Positions 8,422 through 17,206 are shown, counted from the stretch's first letter. The stretch: 64,000 nt of DNA from Aestuariimicrobium kwangyangense DSM 21549 (GCF_000421525.1 NZ_ATXE01000002.1:62001-126000), one strand, 5' to 3'. Program-made: numbers and translations. Notes: generated from the sequence alone by a model not told the origin.

Positions 8422-9540
8422 ATGGCAGACGATGACGTCGACGACCACGAGGACTTCGCGGCCAGCCACGGCGCCCCGCTGCAGCAGTTCGCCGAGCAGC
8501 TGACGGGCGATCCCGACGCGGCCAGCGCGTTGGTCGACGCGGCCCTGTCCGACGTGTGGGCCGAACGTCATCGGCTCGACAGCGCGGAGTGGCCCGCCTT
8601 CGCCCGCGAGCGAGTGGCGCGCCGCTGGGCCCGTCGTTCCGGGTGGCCCACCCCGATCGCGGAGGAACGGGTCGACCAGGCAGCCCGACCGGGCACGGAT
8701 GCGATCGTCGCCGCCGGACACGCGATGGCGACCCGCCGTGGCCTGATGGTGGCCGGGGCCACGGGTGTTGCTGCCCTGGGGGGCGCCCTGTGGCAGTCCC
8801 TGGCGACGGCCGGCCGCGGGAGTCGGGTCCTCGTCGACGGGTTCGCCCTCGACGTCTCGTCCCCGCAGGGGGACCCGACCGGGCCGGTGGTGCGGATCAG
8901 TCGCCGTGGTGATCTCCTGGCCGAGTTCGCGACCGCCCGGGAGCGCCCGATGACCTCGATCACTCCGCTGCCCGACGGGCGCGACCTGGTGGCGGTCTGG
9001 CTGCGCGGGGAGGTGGAAGCCGTCGACCTCGTCGGTGCGGGCTCAGAACCGGTGATGCCCACGACCCTGGTGCATCCGGGTCACGGCACGTTGGCGTTGG
9101 CGATCGGACGAGCCGTCGGGCGCCTGCCGGTGGTCACGTACCTCTCCGACCCGGGGTACCGCAGCGAGCCGCCACGGGTGCCGCAGGCCCTGGTCGACTG
9201 GTCCCCCCACCGGATCACCGGCTACTTCGCCCCCCAGACGGGGGTGTTCGTGCTGCAGAAGCCCCACCGGGAGGTGTTGGTGGGGCGCGGGGAGAACCAG
9301 GCGACGGTCTTCCTCGCTGACATCGGCGCCGAGACCCAACTGCTGGTGGTGCAGAGCTGGAGCCTGGTGGCAGCCACCCTGTCCCGGGACGGTGCACCCT
9401 TGCCGGCGTTGCGGCAGGTGTTCCAGAACGGTGCCCTGGTGTGTGCCCTGCTCGAACCACCGGCCTCCCCGGCCCACCCTGTCGATGTCGTGGTGGTCGG
9501 GGTCAACGGACTGGTCAGCATCCGGGTGGTGGGCCGATGA
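8422..9540 (+). CDS. A1: membrane protein with sigma-region-2-like N-terminus, unknown function
   Basis: No described family is recognised. The 372-residue protein has an acidic start (MADDDVDDHEDF), then residues about 12-72 laid out like region 2 of an ECF or SigE-type sigma factor: LQQFAEQLTGDPDAASALVD, DVW, and a basic stretch ending VARRWARR. Residues about 107-130 are hydrophobic after TRR, which predicts one membrane segment with the N-terminus inside. The remaining roughly 240 residues are rich in beta-prone segments and would lie outside. There is no C-terminal helix-turn-helix (region 4). It is a paralogue of A2 (10801-11937); the N-termini align as DDDVxxHEDF and both end with PPASPxHPV. 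Its stop overlaps the start of B1 (ATGA). Confidence 0.8.
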   Translation: MADDDVDDHEDFAASHGAPLQQFAEQLTGDPDAASALVDAALSDVWAERHRLDSAEWPAFARERVARRWARRSGWPTPIAEERVDQAARPGTDAIVAAGHAMATRRGLMVAGATGVAALGGALWQSLATAGRGSRVLVDGFALDVSSPQGDPTGPVVRISRRGDLLAEFATARERPMTSITPLPDGRDLVAVWLRGEVEAVDLVGAGSEPVMPTTLVHPGHGTLALAIGRAVGRLPVVTYLSDPGYRSEPPRVPQALVDWSPHRITGYFAPQTGVFVLQKPHREVLVGRGENQATVFLADIGAETQLLVVQSWSLVAATLSRDGAPLPALRQVFQNGALVCALLEPPASPAHPVDVVVVGVNGLVSIRVVGR

Positions 9541-10727
9541 AGCGCGAGCAGTTCGACGAGTTGGTGCTGGGCCACCGGGGGCGGGCCGTGGCCTCGGCCG
9601 CCCAATTGCTGGGCCTGCCCACCGCCGACGGACGAGTCGTCGCGGCAGCCGACCGGGCGCTGGCCGACGTGTGGTCCCGCCGGTGGATGTGGTGGGCCGA
9701 CCCGGTGGTGCTGTTGCGTCGCGCGCTGGTCCGACACACGCACCCGGGCAGGAAGCCGGAGCCGGTGGTTCGCTGGCCCCCCAACGCCGTGGAATGGCGG
9801 GCGCGTGCCGCGGCCGCCAGGACCGAGCACGTCGACCCCGCCGGCGTGCCCCGCAGGGCCGTGATCGTCGGCGGCGTCGGTGTCGCCACCGCCGCCGGCG
9901 CCACCACTCTGGGGCTGGCGGTGCACGACGCGGTACGCAGCACCCGGACCACCATCGACGGGGGCACCCGGCTCCGCCTGACCATCGACATCCTGGGGCA
10001 CGGCAACCGGCGCCAGGCCAAGGTCTACACCTCCGACCCACGCTGGTCGCCCTCCTTGCCGGCGCTGATCGGCTCCTTCGTGGTTGATGCCGCCCACGGC
10101 ACCAGCGTCGTGTTGCCCACGGCAGGCCTGTCGGACGACGCGACCCTGCAGACCCTCCTGCTGCACCAGCCGGGTCTGGTCTTCGCCGACCTCGTGAACA
10201 CCGCCGTGGTGCCCTTCGCCGCCAGCGCAGAGGAGCCCTTCGCAGCCGGGCTCTTCTCGTTGGACGCCTACGGGCCGTCCACCCTCGTGTGGGGAGATGA
10301 GGCCGGTGGGGTGTTCGGCGACGCCTGGATCGTGCACGGACCCTTCCCGGGTGACCCCGGGCGGATCTGCTACCTCTCCCACGACCACCTGGTCGTGCGT
10401 CACCTCACGCGGGGGCTCTCGCAGATGCGATTGAGCTCCCACCCGGTCACGGTTCGTCCGGCCTGGGGACGAACCGACGCCCCCGGGGTGACGGTCCACG
10501 GGCTCGGACTGGTCGACGGCACGGGCCTGGTCGCCGTGACGGCCGACGAACCTGGGGAACTGTCGTGGGACCTGCCCAGTCTGGCGACCTCTCGTGCGGT
10601 GTCGGGCACGGGCAGGTTCTGGCACGTGCCTGCCCTGCCGCAGGCCACCCGTCCCGGTGACCCGTTCGAGGTGCGGCTGACGCTGCGGACGGCACGCGAC
10701 GAGGTGCAGTACGTGGTGTCGTTCTGA
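9537..10727 (+). CDS. B1: membrane protein, partner of A1, sigma-region-2-like N-terminus, unknown function
   Basis: A 396-residue protein beginning MKREQFDELVLGHRGRAVAS. The first about 75 residues follow the SigE-family sigma region 2 pattern (AAQLLGLPTADGRVVAAADR, ALADVWSRRW, LLRRALVRH). The hydrophobic segment around residues 105-125 follows PRR, and the long C-terminal part is predicted extracytoplasmic. It has no DNA-binding region 4. It is paralogous to B2 (11934-13205), with shared starts (M-K/N-REQF) and a shared LVWGDxAGxV motif in the outer domain. The start is set by the ATGA overlap with A1, which implies fixed stoichiometry of A and B. A longer opening upstream from 9441 lies inside A1 and is not used. 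Confidence 0.8.
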   Translation: MKREQFDELVLGHRGRAVASAAQLLGLPTADGRVVAAADRALADVWSRRWMWWADPVVLLRRALVRHTHPGRKPEPVVRWPPNAVEWRARAAAARTEHVDPAGVPRRAVIVGGVGVATAAGATTLGLAVHDAVRSTRTTIDGGTRLRLTIDILGHGNRRQAKVYTSDPRWSPSLPALIGSFVVDAAHGTSVVLPTAGLSDDATLQTLLLHQPGLVFADLVNTAVVPFAASAEEPFAAGLFSLDAYGPSTLVWGDEAGGVFGDAWIVHGPFPGDPGRICYLSHDHLVVRHLTRGLSQMRLSSHPVTVRPAWGRTDAPGVTVHGLGLVDGTGLVAVTADEPGELSWDLPSLATSRAVSGTGRFWHVPALPQATRPGDPFEVRLTLRTARDEVQYVVSF

Positions 10728-10742
10728 TCTCGGACGCCGGCG

Positions 10743-10768
10743 GCGCCAGGCAGCGCCAGGCAGCGCCG
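10743..10768. repeat. 10-bp direct repeat between the two gene pairs
   Basis: GCGCCAGGCA occurs at 10743-10752 and again at 10753-10762, followed by a partial third copy GCGCCG. It lies in the 73-base gap between B1 and A2. Confidence 0.6.
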
Positions 10769-10788
10769 AACCCCGTTCGTCGGCGGAC

Positions 10789-10794
10789 TAGCCT
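10789..10794 (+). promoter_or_regulatory. -10 box of the A2-B2 gene pair
   Basis: TAGCCT ends six bases before the ATG at 10801, the same geometry as the box of the A1-B1 pair, so each pair probably has its own leaderless promoter. Confidence 0.5.
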
Positions 10795-10800
10795 GTCGGT

Positions 10801-11937
10801 ATGCGGATCGACGACGACGTCGAGGCTCACGAGGACTTCGTGACCACCTACGGCGACGACCTGCAGGCGGTGGCCGACGCGCTCGTCTCCGATCGTGGCG
10901 TCGCCGAGCAATTGGTCGATCGGACCCTGACCGACCTCTGGCGTGAGCGTGCGAGTCTTCGCGGCGAGCTGCGGGCCGGCTGGGCGCGCCGCCACCTGGC
11001 CCAGCTGTGGGCGATGGGTGGGCAATGGCCGACACCGTCCAGGCAGCGAGCTGCTGCCGGTCTGGCGCGCACCGGGGTCCTATCGCCGGTGATCGACGAG
11101 GGGTCGAGGCGACTGAGCACCACCCTCTCGAGGGTGACGGTGGCCGGTGTCATCGCGGTCACCGGGGCCACGATCGCCTCGACCGGCCACGGCTGGCCCG
11201 TGCAGGTGGCTGGCGAGCAACTGAAACTGCTGCCGAGCGGCGACGGCGATGACGCGTGGCTGCAGCTGTGGCACGCGGATCGACTGCTGGCCGAGTTCTC
11301 GCACGCCGTCGACGAACCCACCACGGTGACCGTGCCGTGGTCCGGCGACCCGGCCTCGCCCCGCACCCTGATCGCCTCGTGGGTGCGGGGGGAGTGGACT
11401 GCCATCGACTGGGTCAACACTCCGGACGGCGGGGTGTGCACGGGAGTCGTGCTGGGCCTGGGACTGGCGGGCGTGCAGGTCTCGATCGGCCTGGCGCTCG
11501 TCGACGGCCCGTGGCCGCTGCCCATGGTCGTGCGCAGCGACGGGCAGTCCTTCCTCAGTGAGGTGCCCCGCTCCGTGGTCGGATTCCGTGACACTCCCGA
11601 GCGAGGGATCTCGGGCTATCACGTGTCGTGGGGGGACACCCTCGTCCTGGCCGAACCGGTCCACGTCGTGATGACCCGTCACCTGGGCCACGAATTCGTC
11701 CTCCACCTCGGACCTGTGATCCACGACAGCCAGCTGCTGGCCGTCAGGGCACACTCCGGTTCTGCTCCGTCGCTGTGGCGCAACGGGGTCGAACTGGCCA
11801 CCGGGATCGTCGACAGCCCCCACCTCGGGCCGATCGTGATGGCGGTCTGCCGTCCGCCTGCCAGCCCGGGACATCCGGTCGAGGTGCGATGGTTCGGGTC
11901 AGAGGGCCTGCCTCACAGGGCCGTGGTGAACGCATGA
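10801..11937 (+). CDS. A2: paralogue of A1, membrane protein with sigma-region-2-like N-terminus
   Basis: A 378-residue protein starting MRIDDDVEAHEDFVTTYGDD, clearly paralogous to A1. Region-2-like features are LQAVADALVSDRGVAEQLVD and DLWRERA, followed by WARRHLAQLW. A hydrophobic segment around residues 110-128 (VTVAGVIAVTGATIAS) precedes a predicted outer domain that ends RPPASPGHPVEVRWFG. The region after the membrane segment aligns with A1 around LLAEF. There is no region 4 helix-turn-helix. It overlaps B2 by ATGA. A1 and A2 appear well diverged, so the duplication is not recent. Function unknown; a membrane-held sensor or regulator is only a guess. Confidence 0.8.
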   Translation: MRIDDDVEAHEDFVTTYGDDLQAVADALVSDRGVAEQLVDRTLTDLWRERASLRGELRAGWARRHLAQLWAMGGQWPTPSRQRAAAGLARTGVLSPVIDEGSRRLSTTLSRVTVAGVIAVTGATIASTGHGWPVQVAGEQLKLLPSGDGDDAWLQLWHADRLLAEFSHAVDEPTTVTVPWSGDPASPRTLIASWVRGEWTAIDWVNTPDGGVCTGVVLGLGLAGVQVSIGLALVDGPWPLPMVVRSDGQSFLSEVPRSVVGFRDTPERGISGYHVSWGDTLVLAEPVHVVMTRHLGHEFVLHLGPVIHDSQLLAVRAHSGSAPSLWRNGVELATGIVDSPHLGPIVMAVCRPPASPGHPVEVRWFGSEGLPHRAVVNA

Positions 11938-13205
11938 ACCGGGAGCAGTTCGAGGCTTGGTGGGGAATGCGTCGACCGGCCGCGATCGCCGTCTCGGCGA
12001 CCTTGATGGGACTGACTGCCGACCACCCCGATGTCACCACCGTCGTGGACCGTGCCTTCGCCGGGGTGTGGGCGCGGCGGTGGGTCGTCGAGGACGCGGA
12101 CCACCTGCTCCGACTGCTGCTGGTGCGGCACAGCCGGCCCGTCGAGGTGGGGCTTCGGCCCAGTGACAGCCCTTCGAACACCTGGCTGCTGCGTGGTCGA
12201 GCCGAACGGGCTCGGGCAGCGGAGGGGCTGAGGCCGTGGGATGGCCCACCGGTGCACCCCCGTGGGGTGGTCGAGGGCGGTCGACTGCCTCGGGGGCTCG
12301 GCTCAGCACTGGGTCGCAGAGCCGTCAGCAGACGGACCCTCGCTGGTGCTGCCCTCGTGGTGCCGCTCGCCGCTCTCGGGGCGTGGGTCCTCACCTCGAA
12401 GGGGGTCGTTGAGACCGAGACATTGATGATGATCGGCAGTGGGTTCGCCTTGCGCATCCGGGTGGGTTCCCCGGACCGTCCGACGGCGCGACTGGTCCGG
12501 TTGCCCTCCGAGAGCGACCACGGGGTCGGGCTCGCGGCCATACCGCTGTTGGACGACGCCACCGCTGGCACACCCACCACGGGGATCCTGCCGGCGGGGG
12601 AGCCCGACCTCGGCAGTGAGCGGGTGCTGGTCGTCCACCACCCGCAGTTGGCGTGGGCCGACCTGGTCGATGCCGAAGGTCCCGTCTCACTGAGCCACGA
12701 CCGTCCACACCGAGTGGCCGCCGGTGTGTACCCCAGGTCGACCAGGACCACGCGCGCCCTCGTGTGGGGCGACCTCGCGGGACGCGTGCACGGTGCGGCG
12801 GTTGACGCCTGGGCCGTGGTTCCCACCCGACCCGACGCGGTCGTCTACCTCGCCGGGTCGTCCCTGGTGGTCAGACTTCTGTCGGACGAGGCAGCAGGCC
12901 TGCCACAGCCCGTCGCATCCGAGCACCTGCTGGGGCTCCGGCCGACCGGTCCCACACTCGACGTGGGGCTGGTGGCGCAACGGATCACCCTGCCGGACGG
13001 CTGGGTGGTGATCGCCGTGACGTGGTCGAGCGCCCAGGGCGATGCCTCGGCCGTGAACCTGACCTGGCATCTCGAGGGGGCCACGGCAGTGATGGCCAGC
13101 GTCCCGAACACCCGTGTGTGGTACCTGCCGCAGGAGCCCAGCAGTTACCCCGACCTGGTTCTCGAACTGGGAGGTCGGCACGCGACCTTCGTCATCGAGG
13201 CTTGA
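11934..13205 (+). CDS. B2: paralogue of B1, membrane protein with sigma-region-2-like N-terminus
   Basis: A 423-residue protein starting MNREQFEAWWGMRRPAAIAV, paralogous to B1. The first about 75 residues again copy the SigE-type region 2 layout (SATLMGLTADHPDVTTVVDR, AFAGVWARRW, LLRLLLVRHSRP). A linker follows, then a hydrophobic segment near 140-160 preceded by SRR, then a beta-rich outer domain with LVWGDLAGRV as in B1. The start is fixed by the ATGA overlap with A2. A hairpin-like GGTGC/GCACC (13220-13233) follows the stop, before rimO. No enzymatic motif is visible. Confidence 0.8.
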   Translation: MNREQFEAWWGMRRPAAIAVSATLMGLTADHPDVTTVVDRAFAGVWARRWVVEDADHLLRLLLVRHSRPVEVGLRPSDSPSNTWLLRGRAERARAAEGLRPWDGPPVHPRGVVEGGRLPRGLGSALGRRAVSRRTLAGAALVVPLAALGAWVLTSKGVVETETLMMIGSGFALRIRVGSPDRPTARLVRLPSESDHGVGLAAIPLLDDATAGTPTTGILPAGEPDLGSERVLVVHHPQLAWADLVDAEGPVSLSHDRPHRVAAGVYPRSTRTTRALVWGDLAGRVHGAAVDAWAVVPTRPDAVVYLAGSSLVVRLLSDEAAGLPQPVASEHLLGLRPTGPTLDVGLVAQRITLPDGWVVIAVTWSSAQGDASAVNLTWHLEGATAVMASVPNTRVWYLPQEPSSYPDLVLELGGRHATFVIEA

Positions 13206-13274
13206 CCTGGGCGCTGGGGGGTGCGGGAGCACCGTCACCCGAGGCGCCGCAGCGGATGAGATACTGGGCCCATC

Positions 13275-14717
13275 ATGACTGACCTGATGAACGTGCACCT
13301 GGTCACCTTGGGCTGTGCCCGCAACGAGGTCGACTCCGAAGAACTCGCCGCCCGACTCGAGGCTGGCGGCTTCCGGTTGGTCGACGACGCAGAAGAGGCC
13401 GACACCGTGATGGTGAACACCTGCGGCTTCGTCGAGCAGGCCAAGAAGGACTCCATCGACACCCTCATCGAGGCCTCGGAACTGAAGGGCGAGGGCCGCG
13501 CGAAGGCAGTGGTCGCCGTGGGTTGCATGGCTGAGCGCTACGGCAAGGAACTCGCCGACTCGCTGCCGGAGGCCGACGCCGTGCTGGGCTTCGACGACTA
13601 CACCGACATTGCAGGACGACTCCAGACCATCCTGGCCGGCGGTCACCACGAGGCCCACGTGCCCCGTGACCGTCGCAGCCTGCTGCCCCTGACCCCGGTG
13701 GCCCGCTCGGCCGCCGCTGGGGGGGTCGCCATCCCCGGGCACGGAACCGCTCACCTGACCGACCTCCCGGAGGGCCTGGCGCCGGTGAGCGGTCCGCGCA
13801 CGCTGCGCAAGAGGTTGGGCAATTCCCCTTACGCACCGCTGAAGATCGCCTCGGGCTGTGACCGTCGCTGCGCCTTCTGCGCCATCCCCAGGTTCCGGGG
13901 TTCCTACCTGTCCCGGGCGGCGTCCGATGTCGTCGAGGAGGCGCGCTGGCTGGTCGACCACGGGGTGAAGGAAGTCTTCCTCGTGAGCGAGAACTCCTCG
14001 TCCTACGGCAAGGACCTCGGCGACCTGCGCGCCCTGGAGAAGTTGCTCGGTGACCTGTCCGCGGTGGACGGACTCGACTGGATTCGGGTCTCGTACCTGC
14101 AGCCCGCCGAGTTGAGGCCCTCCCTGGTGGAGGCGATGGTGTCCACCGACAAGGTGGTGCCCTACTTCGACCTGTCGTTCCAGCACGCATCGGGGTCGGT
14201 GCTGCGGCGCATGCGTCGCTTCGGCGACGCCGAGAGCTTCCTGGGGCTGATCGACAGCGTGCGCACGCTCGCCCCTCAGGCTGGGATCCGCTCGAACGTG
14301 ATCGCCGGCTTCCCCGGTGAGACCGAGGCAGACGTCGAAACGCTCAAGCAGTTCCTCATCGACGCCCGACTGGACGTGGTCGGGGTGTTCGGGTACTCCG
14401 ACGAGGACGAGACGGAGGCACTGGGCCTGAGTGACCACGTCGACCCAGACGAGGTCGAGGCCCGTGCCGCGACGATCTCGGACCTCGCCGCAGAACTGTG
14501 CGCCCAGCGGGCCGAGGACCGGATCGGTGAGGTGCTCACCGTGCTGGTCGAGTCGGTCGACGGGGGAGAGGTGACCGGACGAGCCGAGCACCAGGGCCCC
14601 GAGGTCGATGGCACCACCACGGTGGTGGGACCCCGAGCAGAGGTCGGGGAGTTCGTCCTGGCCGCCGTCACCGCATCGGACGGCGTCGACCTGATCGCGG
14701 AACCGGTCGGCTCGTGA
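13275..14717 (+). CDS. rimO: ribosomal protein uS12 methylthiotransferase RimO
   Basis: RimO is a radical-SAM enzyme that adds a methylthio group to an aspartate of ribosomal protein S12. The 480-residue protein has the N-terminal MTTase domain ([26 protein letters not shown]) with its own cluster cysteines, then the radical-SAM motif CDRRCAFC (CxxxCxxC) and a C-terminal TRAM-like domain. CARNEVDSE and GSYLSRA mark it as RimO rather than MiaB, which is present separately at 28398. GATACT at 13260-13265 may be the -10 box, giving a very short leader. Its stop overlaps the pgsA GTG start. Confidence 0.95.
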   Translation: MTDLMNVHLVTLGCARNEVDSEELAARLEAGGFRLVDDAEEADTVMVNTCGFVEQAKKDSIDTLIEASELKGEGRAKAVVAVGCMAERYGKELADSLPEADAVLGFDDYTDIAGRLQTILAGGHHEAHVPRDRRSLLPLTPVARSAAAGGVAIPGHGTAHLTDLPEGLAPVSGPRTLRKRLGNSPYAPLKIASGCDRRCAFCAIPRFRGSYLSRAASDVVEEARWLVDHGVKEVFLVSENSSSYGKDLGDLRALEKLLGDLSAVDGLDWIRVSYLQPAELRPSLVEAMVSTDKVVPYFDLSFQHASGSVLRRMRRFGDAESFLGLIDSVRTLAPQAGIRSNVIAGFPGETEADVETLKQFLIDARLDVVGVFGYSDEDETEALGLSDHVDPDEVEARAATISDLAAELCAQRAEDRIGEVLTVLVESVDGGEVTGRAEHQGPEVDGTTTVVGPRAEVGEFVLAAVTASDGVDLIAEPVGS

Positions 14718-15295
14718 AGAGCCAGTGGAACGTCCCCAACGTCCTGACGGGGATCCGCATCCTGGCCGTGCCGGTCTTCGCCTGGATGCTGCTGGCGCAC
14801 CCCCACGACCAGGGGTGGCGGTGGGCGACCACGGCGGTCTTCGTCGGCGCGATCCTGACCGATTTCGCGGACGGGCGGATCGCCCGCAAGTACGACCTCG
14901 TCACCAACTTCGGCAAGCTGTGGGATCCCTTGGCCGACAAGGCCCTCACCGGCATGGCCTTCGTCGGGCTGAGCATCATCGGTGAACTGCAGTGGTGGGT
15001 GACCATCATCATCCTGGTGCGGGAATGGGGGATCACCCTGCTCCGATTCGCGATCCTCAAGTACGGGGTGATGGCCGCCAACCGCGGCGGCAAGCTCAAG
15101 ACCCTGGTGCAGTCGATCGCCTTGATCCTCTACCTGCTGTGGCTGCCCCACCTGCCGTTGTGGGTGCAATGGGTGGCGTGGGTGGCCATGGGCCTCGCAT
15201 TCGTGCTGACCGTGGTCACCGGGCTCGACTACCTGAACGGCGCGCGCAGGTTGCGCGCCACCTGGCTGGCCGAGCATGCCGGTGACCGTGCCTGA
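14714..15295 (+). CDS. pgsA: CDP-alcohol phosphatidyltransferase, PgsA-type
   Basis: A membrane enzyme that moves a phosphatidyl group from CDP-diacylglycerol to an alcohol, probably glycerol 3-phosphate, making phosphatidylglycerol phosphate. The full family motif is present: D50-x2-D53-G54-x2-A57-R58-x8-G67-x3-D71-x3-D75. The 193 residues contain several hydrophobic helices. The start is GTG at 14714, overlapping the rimO stop (GTGA), so the two are translationally coupled. The rimO-pgsA-cinA-clgR order is conserved in actinobacteria and supports the PgsA name, although the acceptor alcohol cannot be proved from sequence. Confidence 0.92.
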   Translation: MKSQWNVPNVLTGIRILAVPVFAWMLLAHPHDQGWRWATTAVFVGAILTDFADGRIARKYDLVTNFGKLWDPLADKALTGMAFVGLSIIGELQWWVTIIILVREWGITLLRFAILKYGVMAANRGGKLKTLVQSIALILYLLWLPHLPLWVQWVAWVAMGLAFVLTVVTGLDYLNGARRLRATWLAEHAGDRA

Positions 15296-15794
15296 GGGGA
15301 ACACCCCCGGGGCGTCCACCTCCGTGGCTACGGGGGTCGGCCGACTGGTGGAAGCGCTGATCGAACGCGGCACCACGGTGGCCACGTGCGAGTCACTCAC
15401 CGGAGGCATGGTGGCGGCCACCCTGACGTCGGTGCCCGGGTCGTCGGCGGTGGTGCGCGGTGGCCTGATCACCTACGCCACTGATCTGAAGAGCAGTCTG
15501 GCCGGGGTTGACCCCGCCGTGATCGCCGCCGAGGGTGTGGTCTCCGAAGCTGTCGCTCGGGCCATGGCGGAAGGCGTCAGGTCGCGTCTGGGAGCAGACC
15601 TGGGGCTCGCGTGCACCGGGGTGGCCGGTCCCGGCGCCCAGGACGGGTTGGCTGCCGGGACCGTGTGGATCGCCGTTGCAGCACGGCGCGGGACGATCGC
15701 GCGGAGGCTGGCCGAGAGCGGTGACCGTCAACGCGTGCGGGAGGCAACCGTGGCGGCGCTGATCGCGCTGACGGCCGAAAGCCTGAAGGCTTAA
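15276..15794 (+). CDS. cinA: CinA C-terminal domain protein (nicotinamide-nucleotide amidohydrolase type)
   Basis: A 172-residue single-domain CinA/PncC protein, predicted to deamidate nicotinamide mononucleotide to nicotinate mononucleotide in NAD recycling. It shows [32 protein letters not shown] and [20 protein letters not shown], the usual CinA-C signatures. The N-terminal molybdopterin-like domain of full CinA is absent, as is common in this operon type. The ATG at 15276 overlaps pgsA by 20 bases; GTG 15282 or 15288 are alternatives. It lies between pgsA and clgR, the conserved actinobacterial order. Confidence 0.9.
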   Translation: MPVTVPEGNTPGASTSVATGVGRLVEALIERGTTVATCESLTGGMVAATLTSVPGSSAVVRGGLITYATDLKSSLAGVDPAVIAAEGVVSEAVARAMAEGVRSRLGADLGLACTGVAGPGAQDGLAAGTVWIAVAARRGTIARRLAESGDRQRVREATVAALIALTAESLKA

Positions 15795-15839
15795 TCAGAT
15801 CATGTGAAGTCGCGAGGCTTCATCTCCGCTCGAGGCTTT

Positions 15840-15850
15840 CGCGCAGAGCG
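15840..15850. promoter_or_regulatory. candidate ClgR operator
   Basis: CGC-N5-GCG within TTTCGCGCAGAGCGGGAA resembles the published ClgR site core (CGC-Y-N-A-N-R-GCG), with A at the central position and one mismatch in the spacer. It is 85 bases upstream of clgR, so autoregulation is plausible. Confidence 0.4.
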
Positions 15851-15891
15851 GGAATGATTCGCCCGCAGGGGACGTTGACCCCAATGTCGAA

Positions 15892-15906
15892 CCGCCACTG
15901 TGGCGG
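15892..15906. repeat. perfect 7-bp inverted repeat upstream of clgR
   Basis: CCGCCAC-T-GTGGCGG, 28 bases before the clgR ATG. It is either a protein operator or the stem of a leader structure. Which one cannot be decided here. Confidence 0.55.
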
Positions 15907-15934
15907 AACAGACGGTGAACGAGAGGCGGCCGCA

Positions 15935-16210
15935 ATGAAGCCCATGTTGATGCGAGAGCTGATCGGCGAGACCCTGCGCGAACTCCGCTTCGGTCAGGGC
16001 CGCACCCTGCGAGACGTCTCGATGGATGCCCGGGTGAGCCTCGGGTACTTGTCCGAGGTCGAGCGTGGCCAGAAGGAGGCATCCTCCGAATTGCTGGCCT
16101 CGATCGCCACGGCGCTCAACGTGCCCCTGTCCCAGGTGCTGCACACGGTGAGCCAGAAATTGGTGACGACGGAACAGCCGCAGCGTCCGGTGGTCGTCAA
16201 GGCCGCCTGA
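15935..16210 (+). CDS. clgR: helix-turn-helix regulator, ClgR-like
   Basis: A 91-residue XRE-type DNA-binding protein. [20 protein letters not shown] and [20 protein letters not shown] form the helix-turn-helix and its recognition helix; the latter is characteristic of ClgR, the activator of Clp protease and chaperone genes in actinobacteria. Its position after pgsA-cinA matches known ClgR loci. The ATG at 15935 with GAGAGG upstream gives [14 protein letters not shown]; an earlier opening at 15854 lacks a ribosome site and would include the inverted repeat. The C-terminus ends in hydrophobic/Ala residues, a feature often linked to proteolytic turnover of ClgR. Confidence 0.85.
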   Translation: MKPMLMRELIGETLRELRFGQGRTLRDVSMDARVSLGYLSEVERGQKEASSELLASIATALNVPLSQVLHTVSQKLVTTEQPQRPVVVKAA

Positions 16211-16243
16211 GCGCGGTCGACGAGCAGGTCCGGTCCAACGGAC

Positions 16244-16288
16244 GAACACCCTGCGTGCATCCCAGAGGGCGGTGCACGCAGGGTGTTC
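16244..16288. terminator. strong bidirectional terminator between clgR and the DeoR-type gene
   Basis: Perfect 16-bp inverted repeat (GAACACCCTGCGTGCA at 16244-16259 and its complement at 16273-16288) with a 13-base loop, between two convergent genes. Confidence 0.85.
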
Positions 16289-16334
16289 TCGTCAATGGCT
16301 CGTGACGGCTCGCTCCGCCGGGCGGATGTGTCGG

Positions 16335-17147
16335 TCAGACCTCGCCGTTGGCAGGAACCAGCAGCACCTCGACCCCTGCCTTGCGGATCTTGGCCAGTTC
16401 ATTGCGGTCGGCCGTCGAGTCCGTGACCAGCAGGTCGATCTCGCTCAGGTCGGCGAGTTTGGCGAGGGTGACGCGACCGATCTTCGACCCGTCGGCGACG
16501 CAGATCACGGTCTGGGCGCGCTCGATCATGGTGTGGTTGGTGGCCGCCTCGGTGTCGTCATGGGTGGTGAGGCCTCCATCGACACTGACCCCGTCGGAAC
16601 CCACGATCGCGGTTCCGACATTGATCTGGCGGAACGTCGCCTCGGCCAATGATCCCACCAACTCCAGGGAGTTGGAGCGCAGCACACCACCCGCGATCAG
16701 GACTCGCTGCTGACCCACCTTGGCCGCCTCGAGCGCGAGCGAGACCGAGTTGGTGATCAAAGTGACGTCGCTGCGCCCGTGCAGGGCCCTCAGCACCTCG
16801 GTGGTCGTGGTCCCTCCGGTCAGGGCGAGGGCGTGTTTGCCCGGCGGAATCCGATCCACGACCGCGCGGGCGATGGCCTGCTTGGCGCGGCGATTGCGTC
16901 CGTCCCGCAACTGCACCGGCAACTCCTCACCCTGTCGGACCCGCTTGGCGCCGCCGTGGGTTCGCACCAGCAGACCCTGCTCGGCCAGGGCAGCCACGTC
17001 GCGGCGTATGGTCGCGGCGGAGGCTCCCAGCATCTCCGACAGTTCACTGAGCTGCACGTCCCCCTTGTCGGCGACGGCGGCGAGCAGTGCGACCATGCGG
17101 TCCGATCGACGACCTCCTTGGGCGGCATCGACGGGGGAAGTGGTCAT
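16335..17147 (-). CDS. DeoR/GlpR-family transcriptional regulator
   Basis: A 270-residue regulator. Residues about 18-70 form the DeoR winged helix (DVQLSELSEMLGASAATIRR then EGLLVRTHGGA in variant form). The rest is the sugar-phosphate-sensing isomerase-like domain with TGGTTTTEVLRAL, LITNSVSLA, VGSDGVSVDGGLTTHDDTEA and VADGSKIGR. The ATG at 17147 has GGAGA upstream; the TTG five codons earlier is less likely. No sugar-metabolism genes lie next to it, so its target genes are unknown. An inverted repeat at 17169-17206 straddles its likely promoter. Confidence 0.9.
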   Translation of the reverse strand: MTTSPVDAAQGGRRSDRMVALLAAVADKGDVQLSELSEMLGASAATIRRDVAALAEQGLLVRTHGGAKRVRQGEELPVQLRDGRNRRAKQAIARAVVDRIPPGKHALALTGGTTTTEVLRALHGRSDVTLITNSVSLALEAAKVGQQRVLIAGGVLRSNSLELVGSLAEATFRQINVGTAIVGSDGVSVDGGLTTHDDTEAATNHTMIERAQTVICVADGSKIGRVTLAKLADLSEIDLLVTDSTADRNELAKIRKAGVEVLLVPANGEV

Positions 17148-17168
17148 GGATTCTCCGATCAACGCAGG

Positions 17169-17206
17169 GTGAGCGTTTGGCTGAGGAAATCGTAGCGATC
17201 GCTCAC
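17169..17206. promoter_or_regulatory. spaced inverted repeat, candidate operator of the DeoR-type gene
   Basis: GTGAGCG (17169-17175) and CGCTCAC (17200-17206) are exact complements separated by 24 bases. The minus-strand TACGAT (17194-17189), a possible -10 box, lies between the arms. It suits autorepression by a dimeric or tetrameric DeoR-family protein. Confidence 0.45.

Noticed and set aside
12687-14591. 634-codon open frame on the minus strand
   Set aside because: Antisense to B2 and rimO; shadow of the rimO reading frame.
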